From contig NZ_JACMSF010000001.1 in assembly GCF_014257025.1 (NCBI RefSeq), positions 62,001 to 126,000 of the forward strand: a stretch of DNA of 64,000 nt, given 5' to 3'. Of this stretch, positions 50,279 to 58,547 are shown one piece after another. A model generated the notes under the pieces. The model had not been told where the DNA came from. It was given only the letters and a program-made list of their open reading frames with translations, and ran no database searches. The DNA comes from Streptomyces cupreus (GTDB taxonomy: Bacteria > Actinomycetota > Actinomycetes > Streptomycetales > Streptomycetaceae). Position 1 is the first letter of the stretch. Each line of letters opens with the position of its first letter. Position numbers and translations under genes: made by a program.

Positions 50279-50512
50279 ATGGACAGCCGCTCCTGGCGCC
50301 TCTCGCTCTCCGCCGACGGCGCACGGGCCACGCGTCTTCCGACGCCCGGCGCCGCTGTTGCCGAGGGCCTGGAAACGCCCACCGCCTCCGCCCGGGGCAC
50401 GGCCAGTGAGCTGGTCCTCACCCTGTACGGCCGTATTCCGGTGGACTCCCTGAAGCTCGACGGCGACCGAGCTGTCTTCGACCTGCTCCAGGCCTGGGAG
50501 CCGGAGGAGTAG
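50279..50512 (+). pseudogene. C-terminal remnant of a mycothiol-dependent maleylpyruvate-isomerase-like gene
   Basis: A 77-codon frame starting MDSRSWRLSLSADGARATRL and ending TASELVLTLYGRIPVDSLKL, DGDRAVFDLLQAWEPEE. This is the MDMPI_C domain that ends DinB-like mycothiol-dependent enzymes. The catalytic N-terminal DinB domain is absent, replaced by the SPFH gene end six bases upstream. Confidence 0.65.
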
Positions 50513-50536
50513 GAGGCGACGAGGCGTCACCTCCTA
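50510..50536 (+). terminator. hairpin after the isomerase remnant
   Basis: TAGGAGGCGACG (50510-50521) pairs with CGTCACCTCCTA (50525-50536) around a three-base loop, with one mismatch. It begins in the stop codon of the remnant, a typical position for an intrinsic terminator. Confidence 0.65.
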
Positions 50537-50565
50537 CGCCACGACTCGGCCCGGCAGGCCCTCCG

Positions 50566-50994
50566 CTAGGGGCGGGCGTAGGGCCGGGTCATGATCTCCA
50601 TGTTGTGGCCGTCCGGGTCGTCGAAGTAGGCGCCGCGGCCGCCGAACAGGCGGTTGATCTGGCCGGGTTCGGTGTGGCTGGGGTCGGCGTAGTAGGTGAC
50701 TCCGAGGGCTTCCAGGCGGGCGATCATGTCGTCGAACTGTTCGTCGGGCACGAGGAACGCGTAGTGCTGGGACTGGATCGGCTCGTCACGCAGCTCGTAG
50801 TAGTCGAGCGTCACGCCGTTGCCGAGGTCGAGGGGAAGGAACGGGCCGAAGGGGGCGCCGACCTCCAGTCCCAGGATCGCGGCCAGGAACTCGGCGGACA
50901 GTTGCCGATCGCCGGCGAGGATGGCGGTGTGGTTCAAATGGACGGATGTCACGGGCAGTTCGGGTACATGGCCCATGGCCGACCCGGCAGTCAC
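50566..50994 (-). CDS. VOC family (glyoxalase/bleomycin-resistance-like) protein
   Basis: About 128-142 residues with two beta-alpha-beta3 modules: VHLNHTAILAGDRQLSAEFL with a metal His, GVTLDYYELRDEPIQSQHYA and AYFDDPDGHNMEIMTRPYA with metal His/Glu. Start unclear: GTG 50994, ATG 50976 or GTG 50952 (VTSVHLNHT, the usual family beginning). Substrate unknown. Divergent from the nitroreductase-like gene. Confidence 0.85.
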   Translation of the reverse strand: MTAGSAMGHVPELPVTSVHLNHTAILAGDRQLSAEFLAAILGLEVGAPFGPFLPLDLGNGVTLDYYELRDEPIQSQHYAFLVPDEQFDDMIARLEALGVTYYADPSHTEPGQINRLFGGRGAYFDDPDGHNMEIMTRPYARP

Positions 50995-51080
50995 GCGAAC
51001 GACCTTAGCAACGCAGACGTGTGCACGCCTCTCCCTTCGACGGGAGAGGGGCCTGGCGTCGAGCGAGAGGAAGAGAAGAC

Positions 51081-51746
51081 GTGGATGTGTACGAGGCCGT
51101 GGACAGTCGTCGGGCCGTGCGGGCGTTCAGCGATGAGCCGGTGCCCAAAGAGGTACTCGAAAGGGTGCTGGCGGCGGCGACGCGGGCGCCGTCGAGCGGG
51201 AACCTCCAGCCGTGGCTCGTGTACGTCGTCACCGGCGAGCCCCTGGCCGACCTGAAGGAACGCGCGACGGCCAGGGCCCTGGCGGGAGACCCGGGTGACG
51301 AGCGGGAGTATCCGATGTACCCGGCCGAACTGACCTCACTGTATTTGGACCGCTTCTCCGCCGCGGCCGCCCAACGGTACGAAGTACTGGGAATCGACCG
51401 CGACGACCCCGAACGGCCCATGAAGATCGCCGCGTTGAACTCGGAGGCGTTCGGAGCGCCGGTCGTCCTGTTCTGCTACCTCGACCGGATGATGGGGCCG
51501 GGACAGTGGGGGGACGCGGGCATGTACTTGCAGACGGTCATGCTGTTGCTGAGGGCGGAAGGGTTGCACAGCTGCCCCCAGGTGATGTGGACGATGTACC
51601 GCAAGACCGTCAGCCAGACGGTCGGGGCCGACGACGGGCTCGTACTGTTCTGCGGAGTCGCGGTGGGATTCGAAAGGGAGGGCGTGCCCCAACTGCGCAC
51701 TGGGCGCGCGGATATGACGGAGACGGTGAGCTTCATCGGGTCTTGA
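51081..51746 (+). CDS. nitroreductase family protein
   Basis: A 221-residue FMN-dependent reductase: DVYEAVDSRRAVRAFSDEPV with the Arg-Ser-R FMN phosphate motif, AATRAPSSGNLQPWLVYVVT, MGPGQWGDAGMYLQTVMLLL and SQTVGADDGLVLFCGVAVGF. GTG start at 51081 after AGGAAGAG. Reduces nitro or quinone groups with NAD(P)H. Its stop lies four bases from the convergent methyltransferase stop. Confidence 0.9.
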   Translation: MDVYEAVDSRRAVRAFSDEPVPKEVLERVLAAATRAPSSGNLQPWLVYVVTGEPLADLKERATARALAGDPGDEREYPMYPAELTSLYLDRFSAAAAQRYEVLGIDRDDPERPMKIAALNSEAFGAPVVLFCYLDRMMGPGQWGDAGMYLQTVMLLLRAEGLHSCPQVMWTMYRKTVSQTVGADDGLVLFCGVAVGFEREGVPQLRTGRADMTETVSFIGS

Positions 51747-51749
51747 CCG

Positions 51750-52496
51750 CTAGGCAGTGGTGAGGCCGCCGGATGGCCGCTGTGCCACGAACACGAACTC
51801 CCGGCCCGGGCGGTCCGGAGCGTCGCGGACGTCCTCGATCGCGTAACCCTGCGCGATCAGGGTCGCCTCGATCTCCTCCCGGCCGCGGAAGTACAATGTC
51901 GAGTCCGATGTGAGCACTTGACCGTCCGAGGTGAAGATGTAGGTCCATCGGAACGTCACCAGCGGCAACTGTACGTCCGTGACCTCGACCCAGGTCTCGA
52001 CCGCGCCGATGCCGGGGATCTCCGTCACGCGGTACGAGTCCTCCCGGTTCCACTCCTCCCAGCCGCGCCTGGCGGGATCCCGGGTCTCGAACACCAGGCG
52101 TCCGCCGGGGCGTAGGGACTCGTGCGCCGTTCGGAGGGTTCGCTGCCAGGGCCCCGGGTCGACGATGGCCTGGGCGACGTTGCCCGTCATCGTCGCAAGG
52201 TCAACTCGCAGAGGTGGGAGAGCGGTTGCGTCACCACTGATCCAACGCACCTGCCCGCTCCCCGACTTGGTCCTGGCCACGTCGATGGACGCAGCCGCGG
52301 GGTCGACTCCGACAACCTCGATTCCCCGGTCGGCCAAGAGCAGGGCGAAGACCCCGGTCCCGCAGCCGATGTCCAGCACCCTGCGCGCCTTGAACTCGTC
52401 CGTCATGCGAAGGTACGCGTCGAGGTCGGTGCGATCGGGGTCGAGTTGGTCGTAGATCGCGGCGAGCCGGGGCAGTCCGAAGCACTCGTCAGCCAT
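51750..52496 (-). CDS. class I SAM-dependent methyltransferase
   Basis: A 248-residue enzyme. Motif I RVLDIGCGTGVFALLLADRG (~40-58), motif II VVGVDPAAASIDVA, RWISGDATALP, MTGNVAQAIVDPG, LRPGGRLVFETRDPARRGW. This matches a widespread bacterial Methyltransf_25 group with a C-terminal beta domain (FRWTYIFTSDGQVLTSDST). Start ATG 52496 (MADECFGLPRLAAIYDQLD). Divergent from the isomerase-like gene. Confidence 0.9.
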   Translation of the reverse strand: MADECFGLPRLAAIYDQLDPDRTDLDAYLRMTDEFKARRVLDIGCGTGVFALLLADRGIEVVGVDPAAASIDVARTKSGSGQVRWISGDATALPPLRVDLATMTGNVAQAIVDPGPWQRTLRTAHESLRPGGRLVFETRDPARRGWEEWNREDSYRVTEIPGIGAVETWVEVTDVQLPLVTFRWTYIFTSDGQVLTSDSTLYFRGREEIEATLIAQGYAIEDVRDAPDRPGREFVFVAQRPSGGLTTA

Positions 52497-52572
52497 GCGG
52501 GTGACGGTATGCGGCTTGCCTGCGGGTGCTCTACCGGGTTTCGCCGTCGGTCCTGGCTGACAGGCTGAGGCC

Positions 52573-53400
52573 ATGAATGGTGTGTCTGGGACCTACTGGC
52601 TGGGCCAACCGATCGACGCCCGCCCCTTGTTCGGTTCGGAGTTGGGAGCGCTGCTCAAGACCCTGCGTGGGCTCCGGGCCGCCGACTGGCGCAGGCCCGC
52701 ACTTCCCGGCTGGACCGTGCATGACCTTGCCGCGCACATCCTCGGTGACTCCCGCGGCCGCCTCGGCGGAAACCGGGGCGCCCTCCTCCCCGGGGAATCC
52801 CTCGTCGCCTACATCCACCGCACCAATCAGGAACTCGTCGACCGCCACGCCGACGACAGCCCGGCCGCACTCATCGACGCCCTGGAATCGGCCGGGACCC
52901 AGGTCGCCGAGCGGTTCGCCGCCGCTGACCTCGACGTGCCCGCCCTGGGTGTGTCCTGGGCGGGGGTCGATCCGGCCCCGGCGTGGTTGGACATCGCCCG
53001 GGAGTTCACCGAGTACTGGACCCACCGGCAGCAGATCCGCCATGCCGTCGGCCGCCCCACCGACCCCGAGCCACATGCCATGTCCACGGTCCTGGACACC
53101 TTCATGCGGGCATTGCCCCACACCCTGCGGCATACCACCGCACCGGTCGGCGCCCAGATCGAAGTGATCGCCGAGGGGGAGGGGGGTGGCCGCTGGTCCG
53201 CCACCTCCACGGCCGGCCGCTGGACGCTTGCCGAGCCCCCCAGCGGCCGCCCGACCGCCTCTGTACTCCTCGACACCGAAACCGCCTGGCGGCTGTGCAC
53301 GCGTGGCATCGAACCCGCCATCGCCCTCGGCCGAGCCCGTATCCAGGGAGAACACCGGCTCGCCGCCGCCGTGTGCGAGGTCGTCTCCATCGTCCGCTGA
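52573..53400 (+). CDS. maleylpyruvate-isomerase-family (DinB-like, mycothiol-type) protein
   Basis: A 275-residue intact member of the MDMPI family. N-terminal DinB fold: LPGWTVHDLAAHILGDSRGR, then DIAREFTEYWTHRQQIRHAV with the His ligands; C-terminal SCP2-like domain WSATSTAGRWTLAEPPSGRP, ASVLLDTETAWRLCTRGIEP. Many such proteins are mycothiol- or metal-dependent transferases of unknown substrate. It stands alone, outside any degradation operon. Confidence 0.88.
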   Translation: MNGVSGTYWLGQPIDARPLFGSELGALLKTLRGLRAADWRRPALPGWTVHDLAAHILGDSRGRLGGNRGALLPGESLVAYIHRTNQELVDRHADDSPAALIDALESAGTQVAERFAAADLDVPALGVSWAGVDPAPAWLDIAREFTEYWTHRQQIRHAVGRPTDPEPHAMSTVLDTFMRALPHTLRHTTAPVGAQIEVIAEGEGGGRWSATSTAGRWTLAEPPSGRPTASVLLDTETAWRLCTRGIEPAIALGRARIQGEHRLAAAVCEVVSIVR

Positions 53401-53466
53401 CGGTTCGCACCGCCGATTCAATCCGAGGCCGCCGTCAACCCAAGTTGCCTGCCGCGGCCCGAACCA

Positions 53467-54360
53467 TCAGCGCCGCAGCTCCGTCTCCCGCTCCATGCGC
53501 GCCAGCTTCTCCGGGTTGCGCACCGCGTACAGCCCCGTGATGCGGCCTTCGTCGATGCGCACCGCCAGCACCGTGTCGACCTCCCCGTCGAGCCGGAGGA
53601 TCAGCGCCGGGGAGCCGTTCACCTGGGCCGGCTCCAGCGGGGCCACGGAGGCCAGCCGTGACGTGGCCAGCAGCGCCGCCACACTCTCCGCGCCCACGAT
53701 CGGCGAGAGTGCGGCCCGCGCGACTCCTCCGCCGTCGCCGAGGAAGACCACGTCCGGCGCCAGGACGTCGAGCAGAGTCTGCAAGTCGCCTGTTTCGACC
53801 GCCCGTTGGAAGGCTCCCAGCGCTGACCTGGTCTCCGCCGCCGAGACTTCCCCGCGCGGGCGGCGTGCGGCGACATGCGACCGTGCCCGGTGCGCGATCT
53901 GCCGTACCGCCGCCGGGTTCTTGTCCACGGCCTCGGCGATCTCGTCGTAGTCGAGGGCGAACACCTCCCGCAGCACGAACACCGCCCGCTCGGTCGGCGT
54001 GAGCGTCTCCAGCACCAGCAGCATCGCCATCGAGACGCTGTCGGCCAGCTCCACGTCCTCCGCCACGTCCGGCGCCGTCAGCAGCGGCTCCGGCAGCCAG
54101 GGGCCGACGTAGGTCTCCTTGCGGCGGTCGAGCATACGCAGCCGGATCAGCGCCTGGCGGGTGGCGATCCGTACCAGGTACGCGCGCTGATTCCGTACGG
54201 CGTCCAGGTCGACGCCCGCCCAGCGCAGCCAGGTCTCCTGGAGTACGTCCTCGGCGTCGGCGGCCGAGCCGAGCAGCTCGTAGGCCACGGTGAAGAGCAG
54301 GTTGCGGTGCGTGACGAACGCCCTCGTGGCGGAGTCGCCCGTCTGTGTCGTGCCTGCCAT
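53467..54360 (-). CDS. ECF41-type RNA polymerase sigma factor (SigJ-like)
   Basis: A 297-residue extracytoplasmic-function sigma factor. Sigma2: FVTHRNLLFTVAYELLGSAA, DAEDVLQETWLRWAG; sigma4: LTPTERAVFVLREVFALDYD, EIAEAVDKNPAAVRQIAHRA. The extra SnoaL-like C-terminal domain carries DGGGVARAALSP and ends NPEKLARMERET, the ECF41 hallmarks; this domain replaces an anti-sigma factor. ATG 54360 follows GGAGGG and was chosen over 54453. The divergent carboxymuconolactone-decarboxylase-like gene is the usual ECF41 target. Confidence 0.93.
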   Translation of the reverse strand: MAGTTQTGDSATRAFVTHRNLLFTVAYELLGSAADAEDVLQETWLRWAGVDLDAVRNQRAYLVRIATRQALIRLRMLDRRKETYVGPWLPEPLLTAPDVAEDVELADSVSMAMLLVLETLTPTERAVFVLREVFALDYDEIAEAVDKNPAAVRQIAHRARSHVAARRPRGEVSAAETRSALGAFQRAVETGDLQTLLDVLAPDVVFLGDGGGVARAALSPIVGAESVAALLATSRLASVAPLEPAQVNGSPALILRLDGEVDTVLAVRIDEGRITGLYAVRNPEKLARMERETELRR

Positions 54361-54460
54361 GCGTGGTCCCTCCGCGCTGTCGACTGTGTCGCACACGGGA
54401 CACCGGCCGCCGTCGATCTGTGACATCGACAGGTTGTGCCGCTCGTCACTCATCAGGAGC

Positions 54461-54487
54461 TGTCACAGCGCCGGACGCCCCGGCATC
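54461..54487 (+). promoter_or_regulatory. ECF41-type promoter
   Basis: TGTCACA (54461-54467) followed after 16 bases by CATC (54484-54487). The published ECF41 consensus is TGTCACA then CGTC at the same spacing, so the -35 is exact and the -10 has one change. It lies 56 bases before the start of the carboxymuconolactone-decarboxylase-like gene. Confidence 0.75.
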
Positions 54488-54542
54488 TCATGACTGTCAA
54501 CGCGCCGCGACGGCGCACGAGTTCACGGATGAGGACCACGCC

Positions 54543-55028
54543 ATGGAACCCCGTTTCGACCTGCTCGCCAACGAGATCGGCTCCAAGATCGCCAAGCGGA
54601 CCTACAACGTCAGCCTCGTCATCGAGCAGTCGGCGTTGCCGAAGACCACCCAGGAGCTGGTCAGCCTGCGCGCCAGCCAGATCAACGGCTGCGGCTTCTG
54701 CGTCGACATACACACCAAGGAGGCCGCCGCGGCCGGCGAGAGCGCGGTCCGGATCGGCCTGGTCGCCGCCTGGCGGCATGCCACGGTGTTCAGCGAGGCC
54801 GAGCGGGCCGCGCTGGCGCTCGCCGAGGAGGGCACCCGGCTCGCCGACGCCCACCAGGGCGTGTCCGACGAGACCTGGGCCCGGGTGCGCAAGCACTACG
54901 ACGACGACCAGATCGCGGCGCTGGTCGCTCTGGTCGCCATGATCAACGCCTCCAACCGGTTCGGCGTGATCCTCAACAACCAGGGCGGCTCCTACCAGCC
55001 CGGCACGTTCACCAGCCTGACGAACTGA
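54543..55028 (+). CDS. carboxymuconolactone decarboxylase / AhpD-like protein
   Basis: A 161-residue all-helical protein of the AhpD-like fold. The active-site motif is NGCGFCVDIHTKEAAAAGES with the CxxC and following His at ~50-57; other family parts are LVSLRASQI and RIGLVAAWRHATVFSEAERA, ALALAEEGTRLAD. Probably a peroxidase or alkylhydroperoxidase-type reductase, using the Cys pair. It is the regulated partner of the ECF41 sigma factor. Confidence 0.92.
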   Translation: MEPRFDLLANEIGSKIAKRTYNVSLVIEQSALPKTTQELVSLRASQINGCGFCVDIHTKEAAAAGESAVRIGLVAAWRHATVFSEAERAALALAEEGTRLADAHQGVSDETWARVRKHYDDDQIAALVALVAMINASNRFGVILNNQGGSYQPGTFTSLTN

Positions 55029-55040
55029 GCGTCGGGAGAA

Positions 55041-55068
55041 CGCCGGGGCCTGAACTCGGGCCCCGGCG
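55041..55068 (+). terminator. perfect 10-bp hairpin
   Basis: CGCCGGGGCC (55041-55050) and GGCCCCGGCG (55059-55068) with an eight-base loop, 12 bases after the stop of the carboxymuconolactone-decarboxylase-like gene. Confidence 0.85.
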
Positions 55069-55277
55069 CGGAGCGCCGCGACCCACAGCGCGCGTCAGGG
55101 CAGGAAGTCGTAATACGGGCCGTCAGGGCGAAGTTGCGGGAGCACAGCGTCACGTCCCTGCCCCTGAGACAGGCCCGCTTCCCCCGTTGTGGCCGATGCC
55201 ACCGGTGTCAAGCTACAGCAGCGGGTCTCCGGAAAACCGTTCGTTCGCTTCGCCGGGCCCTGGCACAGTGGCGCACC

Positions 55278-56225
55278 ATGGATGACTCCGAGTTCATGAC
55301 CGCCGCGGACGTACAGCTCATGCAGGCCCTGGCGCAGCGGATGGTGGCCGTCCGTCCCGACCTGGTGAACAGCGACGCGTCGTTCGGGGAGTTGGCCTGG
55401 AACTGGGGCAAGGGGCACGCGAGCCAGGGCGGGAGCTGGCGGCGTCGGCTGTGGTTCTCCGGCGGCGAGCTGGTCGCGTGGGGCTGGGCCCAACTGCCCC
55501 ACCGGGTACGGCGGAACGACGGATCGGTGAAGGACGTCACCAGTGCCTACCTGGCCTATCAGGTCGATCCTGACCACGGGGAGCTGGTGGACGAGGTGAT
55601 CGGCTGGTACGACGGTGTGGCGGACGGCATCGAGCGTACGGTGGTGCCGCAGGCCGCCGATGAGTTCGCCCTGAAGCGCTGGGCGGCGCACGGTTATGGG
55701 ACCGATCCGGACTCGCTCGGCGACACCGGCTCCTGGACCCAGCTCAATGTGCGGGACCTCGATGAGCTGGAACAGCCGGTGCTGCCCGACGGATTCCGGT
55801 TCCGCACCGCCGACGAGGCCGGGCCGCGGGCCGTGGTTCAGGCCCATGTGGACGCCTGGGCTCCGTCGCCCTACACAGCCGAGGCCTATGAGGACGTCCG
55901 GCGGACACTGCCGTACCGCGGCGATCTGCACGTCCTGGTGGAGGCGCCGGACGGAACGATGGCCGCATCCACGATCATGTGGCTCGACGAGGCGAACAGG
56001 ACCGCCGAGTTCGAGCCGGTCGGCACGCATCCGGACTACCGGCGGCGTGGCCTGGGCAGGGCGATGCTGCTGCACGGGATGAGTCGGGCGCGGGACGCCG
56101 GGGCCCGTCACATGACGGTCGCCTGTCTGGGCGCACCAGGACATCCCGGGGCGCGCGGGCTGTACTACAGTGTCGGGTTCCGGGAGTTCACCCGAGACGT
56201 GCCGCTCATCAAGACCGTGCGCTAG
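55278..56225 (+). CDS. GNAT family N-acetyltransferase
   Basis: A 315-residue protein. The C-terminal GNAT domain has AASTIMWLDEANRTAEFEPV and the acetyl-CoA pyrophosphate loop THPDYRRRGLGRAMLLHGM (~255-275), then YYSVGFREF. The N-terminal ~150 residues resemble a second, degenerate GNAT copy (WGWAQLPHRVRRNDGS; LVDEVIGWYDGVADG), as in tandem-GNAT proteins. ATG 55278 has no clear ribosome site. Acetyl acceptor unknown. Confidence 0.87.
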   Translation: MDDSEFMTAADVQLMQALAQRMVAVRPDLVNSDASFGELAWNWGKGHASQGGSWRRRLWFSGGELVAWGWAQLPHRVRRNDGSVKDVTSAYLAYQVDPDHGELVDEVIGWYDGVADGIERTVVPQAADEFALKRWAAHGYGTDPDSLGDTGSWTQLNVRDLDELEQPVLPDGFRFRTADEAGPRAVVQAHVDAWAPSPYTAEAYEDVRRTLPYRGDLHVLVEAPDGTMAASTIMWLDEANRTAEFEPVGTHPDYRRRGLGRAMLLHGMSRARDAGARHMTVACLGAPGHPGARGLYYSVGFREFTRDVPLIKTVR

Positions 56226-56238
56226 GGCAGTTGGGCGC

Positions 56239-56331
56239 TGTGCGCCTGTGCGCCTCTGTGCCTGTGCGCCTCTGTGCCTGTGCGTCTGTGCCTGTGCGCC
56301 TGTGCGCCTGTGCGCCTGTGCGTCTGTGCGA
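56239..56331 (+). repeat. octanucleotide (TGTGCGCC-type) tandem array
   Basis: About eleven to twelve copies of an 8-base unit, TGTGCGCC with variants TGTGCGTC, and 6-base slips CTGTGC. It begins shortly after the GNAT stop and ends 12 bases before the GTG of the next gene. Eight is not a multiple of three, so copy number changes alter any reading frame through it as well as spacing. Confidence 0.9.
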
Positions 56332-56342
56332 GGATTCCCGGC

Positions 56343-57401
56343 GTGATCGGTTATGCGGTGAGTTTCCTGCTCGGCCTGGGAGTGGGCGGGCTCTACCCGA
56401 TGGTGCGTCGGCGCCGAGCCCCCGAAGCGGGACCTCCCGCGGTGGAACTGTCCGCAGCGGTCCAGGAGTCGGTGACCGTCTTCGGGGAAGAGGCCGCCGC
56501 TCTGGAGTTCGACGCCAGTGGCCCCGACGCCACCCCCGCTGTCCTGAAGGAGTATCGGGCGGCGTTGACGGCGTACGACCGGGCCAGTGGGGCCCGTACG
56601 GAAGCCGACGCCCTGACCGCCCTGCGCGACGGCCGCGCCGCCATGATCCGTCTCGATGCCCGGCGCCAGGGCCGACCGGTCCCGATCGACGCCCTGCCGC
56701 CGGCGCCCGAGGCAAGCCGCCCGCTCCCGCTCACCGGCACCGGCGAACGCCATGTGTCCACCGGTCACGGCGACGGCAGGACCGAGGTGCTCATCGACCG
56801 CCCCGAGCCCGGCCGTCCCGCCCTGCTGGAGGCCGAGGTCACGGGCGGAGGCAACTTCATCGTCCAGACCGTGACGCGCACCGAGGAACTGACCGGCACG
56901 GGCGATTCGCTGCTCTCGATCATCGACGAGTACCACGGCCGCCGTTACCTGCCCGCCGACGCCACCCACCTGCGCGTCATCACCGACAACAGCAGCGACG
57001 ACCACCGTTGGTCGACCCGCATCGCCCCGTTGTCGGCCGCGACCCCGCTCGCCGCCGAACACCGCGGCCACGGCGACGAGGTGCTCCACCACAGCGGCGG
57101 TCCCGCGTTGCTCACCGTCCAGTTCCAGACCGACAGCGGCTGGCAGGTCCGTTACCTGTGCCAGTGCCTGCGGGGCTGGCGCGACTGCGACTGCCGCCCA
57201 CCCGCATGGCCCAAGGACACCCCCGGCGACTGGGGCGACGGTGTCTCGGGCCTGGGCGACGGACGCCGCACGCTGCGACTGCCCCGCTCCGGCTTCCTGG
57301 TCGTCCACGAGGACTACGGCGGCGGCTCTTGGTACCTGACCACCCAGCCGGTGGACATCCCGCCGCAGCCGTCCCGGCCCAGGCGCGGGCGGCGGCGCTG
57401 A
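56343..57401 (+). CDS. membrane-anchored protein of unknown function, 352 residues
   Basis: GTG 56343 starts VIGYAVSFLLGLGVGGLYPM, a single N-terminal membrane anchor, followed by RRRR-type basic residues, so the body is probably cytoplasmic. GAGGA precedes the start. The body has a helical region ~35-115 and a beta-rich C-terminal domain (TGGGNFIVQTVTRTEELTGT; HLRVITDNSSDDHRWSTRIA; PALLTVQFQTDSGWQVRYLC). A Cys-rich loop YLCQCLRGWRDCDC may bind metal. The longer frame to 56274 would read through the octanucleotide array. I do not recognise a named family. Confidence 0.75.
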   Translation: MIGYAVSFLLGLGVGGLYPMVRRRRAPEAGPPAVELSAAVQESVTVFGEEAAALEFDASGPDATPAVLKEYRAALTAYDRASGARTEADALTALRDGRAAMIRLDARRQGRPVPIDALPPAPEASRPLPLTGTGERHVSTGHGDGRTEVLIDRPEPGRPALLEAEVTGGGNFIVQTVTRTEELTGTGDSLLSIIDEYHGRRYLPADATHLRVITDNSSDDHRWSTRIAPLSAATPLAAEHRGHGDEVLHHSGGPALLTVQFQTDSGWQVRYLCQCLRGWRDCDCRPPAWPKDTPGDWGDGVSGLGDGRRTLRLPRSGFLVVHEDYGGGSWYLTTQPVDIPPQPSRPRRGRRR

Positions 57402-57511
57402 CTCGGCGGAACGCGGAGAGCGGTCGTCGCCATTCCGGGGAAGTGGCCTGATCGAGGCGCGGTGAACGAGTGCGCCGGGCTGTTCGGGACGTCACTCGGC
57501 ACGATCGAGGC

Positions 57512-57919
57512 TCATCGCGCGGTGGGTTGGCCAGCGGTGACTCGCGCGGCGTCCAGGACCGTGTCGAAGCAGGGCCAGCCGTCCAGGTCCAGGTTCTGCT
57601 CCCGTGGCCGCGTCCGCAGTACCGGTGCCGCCGCGTCGAGCAGGCGCCGGGCCGTTCCCGGCTCGTAGAGGTTGAGCCAGCCGCGGTCGCAGAGGCGTAC
57701 GACCGTGCCCTTCTCGAAGTACGAGTGGGAGACGACTCTTCCCGGGCCGGGGGCGAAGACCATGGACAGTCGGCGTCGAGCACCCTCCTGCGGTGGCTCC
57801 GTGAAGAAGGAGAGCGTCAACCGGCAGTCGGCGTAGTCGGGTTTCACCTGTTGGCGGACCGTCCAGTGCCAGACCGTGCCGTCGACCACGAGGCGGCGGA
57901 CGCGTCGATCGTTCCCCAT
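57512..57919 (-). CDS. small conserved protein of unknown function
   Basis: A 135-residue protein starting MGNDRRVRRLVVDGTVWHWT. It reads as a beta-rich fold (DCRLTLSFFTEPPQEGARRR, LSMVFAPGPGRVVSHSYFEK) followed by a helical end (NLYEPGTARRLLDAA). Composition and GC3 are those of a real gene. No catalytic motif, signal or membrane segment recognised. Confidence 0.7.
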   Translation of the reverse strand: MGNDRRVRRLVVDGTVWHWTVRQQVKPDYADCRLTLSFFTEPPQEGARRRLSMVFAPGPGRVVSHSYFEKGTVVRLCDRGWLNLYEPGTARRLLDAAAPVLRTRPREQNLDLDGWPCFDTVLDAARVTAGQPTAR

Positions 57920-57997
57920 GGGGGCACCCTAGACCGCTGACCGGCCTGCCCGGAATCCGGTTTGGCGGTGCCCCGGCCGCGGACCTACCGTCGAGCG

Positions 57998-58201
57998 GTG
58001 GATCTCTTCTCCCGTTCATGGACGGCACTGCGCTCCGCCGTCGCCGACATCCCCGACGAGGACTTCGAACGGCCGTCCGGCTGCGCCGGCTGGCTGGTGC
58101 GGGACCTGGTGTGTCACCTGGTCATCGGCGCCCAGGACGTCCTGATCACCCTCGTCACGCCCGCCGACACCGAGCCGACCGTCAACGCGGTCACCTACTG
58201 G
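57998..58201 (+). pseudogene. 5' part of a maleylpyruvate-isomerase N-terminal-domain gene
   Basis: GTG 57998 starts VDLFSRSWTALRSAVADIPD, EDFERPSGCAGWLVRDLVCH, LVIGAQDVLITLVTPADTEP, TVNAVTYW, the first ~68 residues of a DinB-fold family protein. Immediately after TYW at 58201 the homology stops on this strand; the continuation is found on the opposite strand. Confidence 0.75.
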
Positions 58202-58490
58202 CAGCAGTTCGCGGGTGGCGGCGAGGGTCTCGGCGGGCGGTTCGGGGGCCGATGGGAGACGGTCGATCAGGTCGAGGTGGTGCAGGGTCCATTCGAGGAC
58301 GTACGCGTGCAGGAAGTCGCCGACGGTCAGCACCTCGTCGCGGGTGCTGACCCGGGCGGCGGGGTCGGCGAGTACGGCGGCACGGCCCGCCGCGGAGCCG
58401 ACGTCGTCGAAGTGGAACTTCAGCCACTTCGGCTCACCGTAGGCCGCCGCAAGACGAGGGATCAGCGGAGACCTCGCTCGACGGTTGCCG
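58202..58490 (-). pseudogene. inverted middle part of the same maleylpyruvate-isomerase-like gene
   Basis: Reading leftward from ~58490: PLIPRLAAAYGEPKWLKFHF, DDVGSAAGRAAVLADPAARV, STRDEVLTVGDFLHAYVLEW, TLHHLDLIDRLPSAPEPPAE, TLAATRELL, ending at 58202. These are the residues that normally follow the TYW segment, but on the minus strand, with their last codon touching the break. The normal C-terminal ~50 residues are lost. This is an internal inversion with loss at one end. Confidence 0.72.
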
Positions 58491-58547
58491 CTCGCGGTGG
58501 GGTGAGGGGGCAGGCCGGTCAGCCGGTCCCAGGGCGCCCCCTTCGGC

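Noticed and set aside
54361..54453. Longer start of the ECF41 sigma factor with an N-terminal CPVC motif
   Set aside because: The ATG at 54360 has a proper GGAGGG ribosome site and gives the family's normal N-terminus; the longer start has none.
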